Part shown: in pieces, positions 4,761 to 6,157 of the stretch
Layout: each line of letters starts with the position of its first letter
Numbering within the stretch: position 1 is the first letter of the stretch
Origin: Candidatus Woesearchaeota archaeon
GTDB lineage: Archaea; Nanobdellota; Nanobdellia; Woesearchaeales; GW2011-AR4
NCBI GenBank assembly: GCA_016211245.1
Contig: JACQSQ010000084.1
Span: forward strand, 1-6,157
DNA: 6,157 bases
Direction: 5' to 3'
Program-made: the position numbers and the translations under genes
The notes under the pieces: model-generated
Seen by the model: only the letters and a program-made list of their open reading frames with translations
Databases searched by the model: none
Told to the model about the DNA's origin: nothing

Positions 4761-6157
4761 ATGGAGTTTCCAAAAAACTATAATCCTCAGGAATCAGAGC
4801 CAAAATTGATTGAGTTCTGGGAGAAGGAAAGGATTTATGCATTTGACCCTGAAAGCAAGGCAGAAATTTACTCAGTTGACACTCCGCCTCCGACAGTAAG
4901 CGGCAAGATGCACATTGGCCATTCGTTCTCTTATTCGCAGCAGGACTTTGTTGTGCGATTCCAGAGAATGCTTGGCAAAAATATTTTCTATCCTTTCGGA
5001 ACGGATGACAACGGGCTGGCAACAATTATTTTGATAGAAAAAATGAAGAATGTTAAAGACAGGAATATGAATAGAAAAGAATTTGTTGAGCTATGCCTAA
5101 AAACGCTAGGGGAAATAAGACCAGACGTCATATATGACTGGAAAAGGATAGGATTAAGTGCGGATTTCACTATTTTTTATTCAACAATTGACGAGCACTG
5201 CCAAAAAATTTCCCAGAAATCTTTTATTGATTTGTATAAAATCGGCAGAATATACAGGAAAAAAGCGCCCATAATGTTCTGCCCGAACTGCCTAACAGCG
5301 ATTGCGCAAGTTGAGTTAAAAGACGCTGAAAGGGAATCCAACTTGGTTTACATAAAGGCAGATGTTGAAGGCGCAAAAGAGCATCTTGTGTTTGCAACAA
5401 CAAGGCCTGAGCTGATTTACGCATGTGTTGGGATTTCTGTGCACCCTGACGACAAGAGGTACGGGCATTTGATTGGGAAACAAGTTAAAATTCCCATCAT
5501 TAACAGAAGCGTTGAATTAATCCCCGATGAATATACTGACATGGAATACGGCTCTGGTGTTGTTTATTACTGCACTTATGGCGGAGTAGAGTGCATTGAC
5601 TGGCTTATGAGGCACCCAAAAATAAAGCCGATTGATGTAATGGGGATGGATGGCAGGCTTAATGATCTTTCTGGAAAATACAAAGGCATGAAGAGCGGGG
5701 AAGCTAGGAAGCAGGTCATTGAAGACTTAAAAGAGGAAGGCGCGTTGGCCAGGCTGGAAAAAATAAAGCACGTTGTCAATACTCACGAAAGATGCGATAC
5801 AGATATAGAATACATAGCAACAGAGCAATGGTACATAAGGTATCTTGACTTAAAAGATGATTTCATAAAATTTGGCAGGAAGATAAAATGGTATCCTGAG
5901 CATATGAGGGCAAGGTATGAAAACTGGATATATGGACTGAAATGGGACTGGAACATTTCAAGGCAGAGGCATTTTGGAATTCCTATTCCTGTGTGGTATT
6001 GCAAGAAATGCAATGAAATTATTATTGCAGATGAAAAGCAATTGCCTGTTGATCCGTTAGTGGACAAGCCGTTGCGTAAATGCAAATGCGGCTCTGAAGA
6101 ATTTATCGGGGAAAAGGATGTGCTTGACACTTGGCATACTTCATCATTAACACCGGA
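4761..6157 (+). CDS. valS: Valyl-tRNA synthetase, archaeal type (3' partial)
   Basis: A class Ia synthetase that charges tRNA-Val and hydrolyses misactivated threonine in its CP1 domain. The frame is open from ATG 4761 to the window end: 465 of perhaps 800-900 residues. Visible: PPPTVSG followed by HIGH at 51-54; FGTDDNGLAT (79-88), the archaeal form of the bacterial GTDHAG region; a first zinc-type pair C174/C177 in FCPNC, followed by TAIAQVE; CP1 editing domain with ATTRPEL (212-218) and HPDDKRYG (228-235); the CTYGG editing-site segment (271-275); SRQRHFGIPIPVWYC (400-414); a second Cys set C414/C417 and C441/C443; and DTWHTSSLTP (456-465), whose TSSLTP ending is characteristic of archaeal ValRS rather than IleRS or LeuRS. 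The KMSKS loop and anticodon-binding domain lie beyond the window. The usual CP1 editing Asp appears to be Cys278 by manual alignment. The start is supported by a TATA element 28 bp upstream. Confidence 0.95.
   Translation, partial: MEFPKNYNPQESEPKLIEFWEKERIYAFDPESKAEIYSVDTPPPTVSGKMHIGHSFSYSQQDFVVRFQRMLGKNIFYPFGTDDNGLATIILIEKMKNVKDRNMNRKEFVELCLKTLGEIRPDVIYDWKRIGLSADFTIFYSTIDEHCQKISQKSFIDLYKIGRIYRKKAPIMFCPNCLTAIAQVELKDAERESNLVYIKADVEGAKEHLVFATTRPELIYACVGISVHPDDKRYGHLIGKQVKIPIINRSVELIPDEYTDMEYGSGVVYYCTYGGVECIDWLMRHPKIKPIDVMGMDGRLNDLSGKYKGMKSGEARKQVIEDLKEEGALARLEKIKHVVNTHERCDTDIEYIATEQWYIRYLDLKDDFIKFGRKIKWYPEHMRARYENWIYGLKWDWNISRQRHFGIPIPVWYCKKCNEIIIADEKQLPVDPLVDKPLRKCKCGSEEFIGEKDVLDTWHTSSLTP

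Noticed and set aside
1..6157. CRISPR array, tRNA gene, insertion sequence or defence system
   Set aside because: I saw no regularly spaced direct repeats, cloverleaf-like segment, terminal inverted repeats or transposase/nuclease motifs; coding sequence fills nearly the whole window.

Overview
The window looks like a piece of a compact, AT-rich archaeal chromosome, most likely from a small-genome DPANN-type lineage (Woesearchaeota/Pacearchaeota-like). The evidence is: archaeal TATA-type promoters lying 27-30 bp upstream of the start codons with no room for bacterial-style leaders; an archaeal-type valyl-tRNA synthetase; and a very large, asparagine-rich, membrane-anchored S8 protease of a kind common in those genomes. 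The lineage assignment is inference from sequence style, not from a search.

Layout, left to right: (1) positions 1-101, the last codons of an unidentified plus-strand gene; (2) 98-991 on the minus strand, a complete branched-chain amino acid aminotransferase (ilvE) whose stop overlaps that of gene 1 tail to tail by 4 bp; (3) 992-1077, an 86-bp divergent promoter region with one TATA element for each direction; (4) 1078-4722, a 1214-residue secreted, surface-tethered subtilisin-like protease; (5) 4723-4760, a 38-bp gap with its own TATA element; (6) 4761 to the window end, the first 465 residues of valyl-tRNA synthetase (valS), cut off before its KMSKS loop. There is no gene-free stretch above 300 bp, and I saw no tRNA, rRNA, CRISPR array, transposase or integration site.

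The three readable genes appear to be separate transcription units, each with its own TATA-like element and probably leaderless or nearly leaderless mRNA. The elements ahead of the protease and valS genes share a 24-nt block (19 of 24 positions identical, ungapped). Functionally, the protease would work outside the cell, while the aminotransferase and valyl-tRNA synthetase are cytosolic branched-chain amino acid and translation functions. A link in which peptides released outside feed branched-chain amino acid use inside is possible but not shown by the sequence.

The most notable gene is the protease. It reads as signal peptide, inhibitor-like propeptide, S8 catalytic domain with the full triad and ten cysteines, about 530 residues of Ig/cadherin-like stalk packed with N-glycosylation sequons, calcium-binding Asp repeats, a Gly/Ser linker, a six-cysteine TSP1-like module and a C-terminal membrane helix. 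I found no evidence of a wholly new genetic system here.
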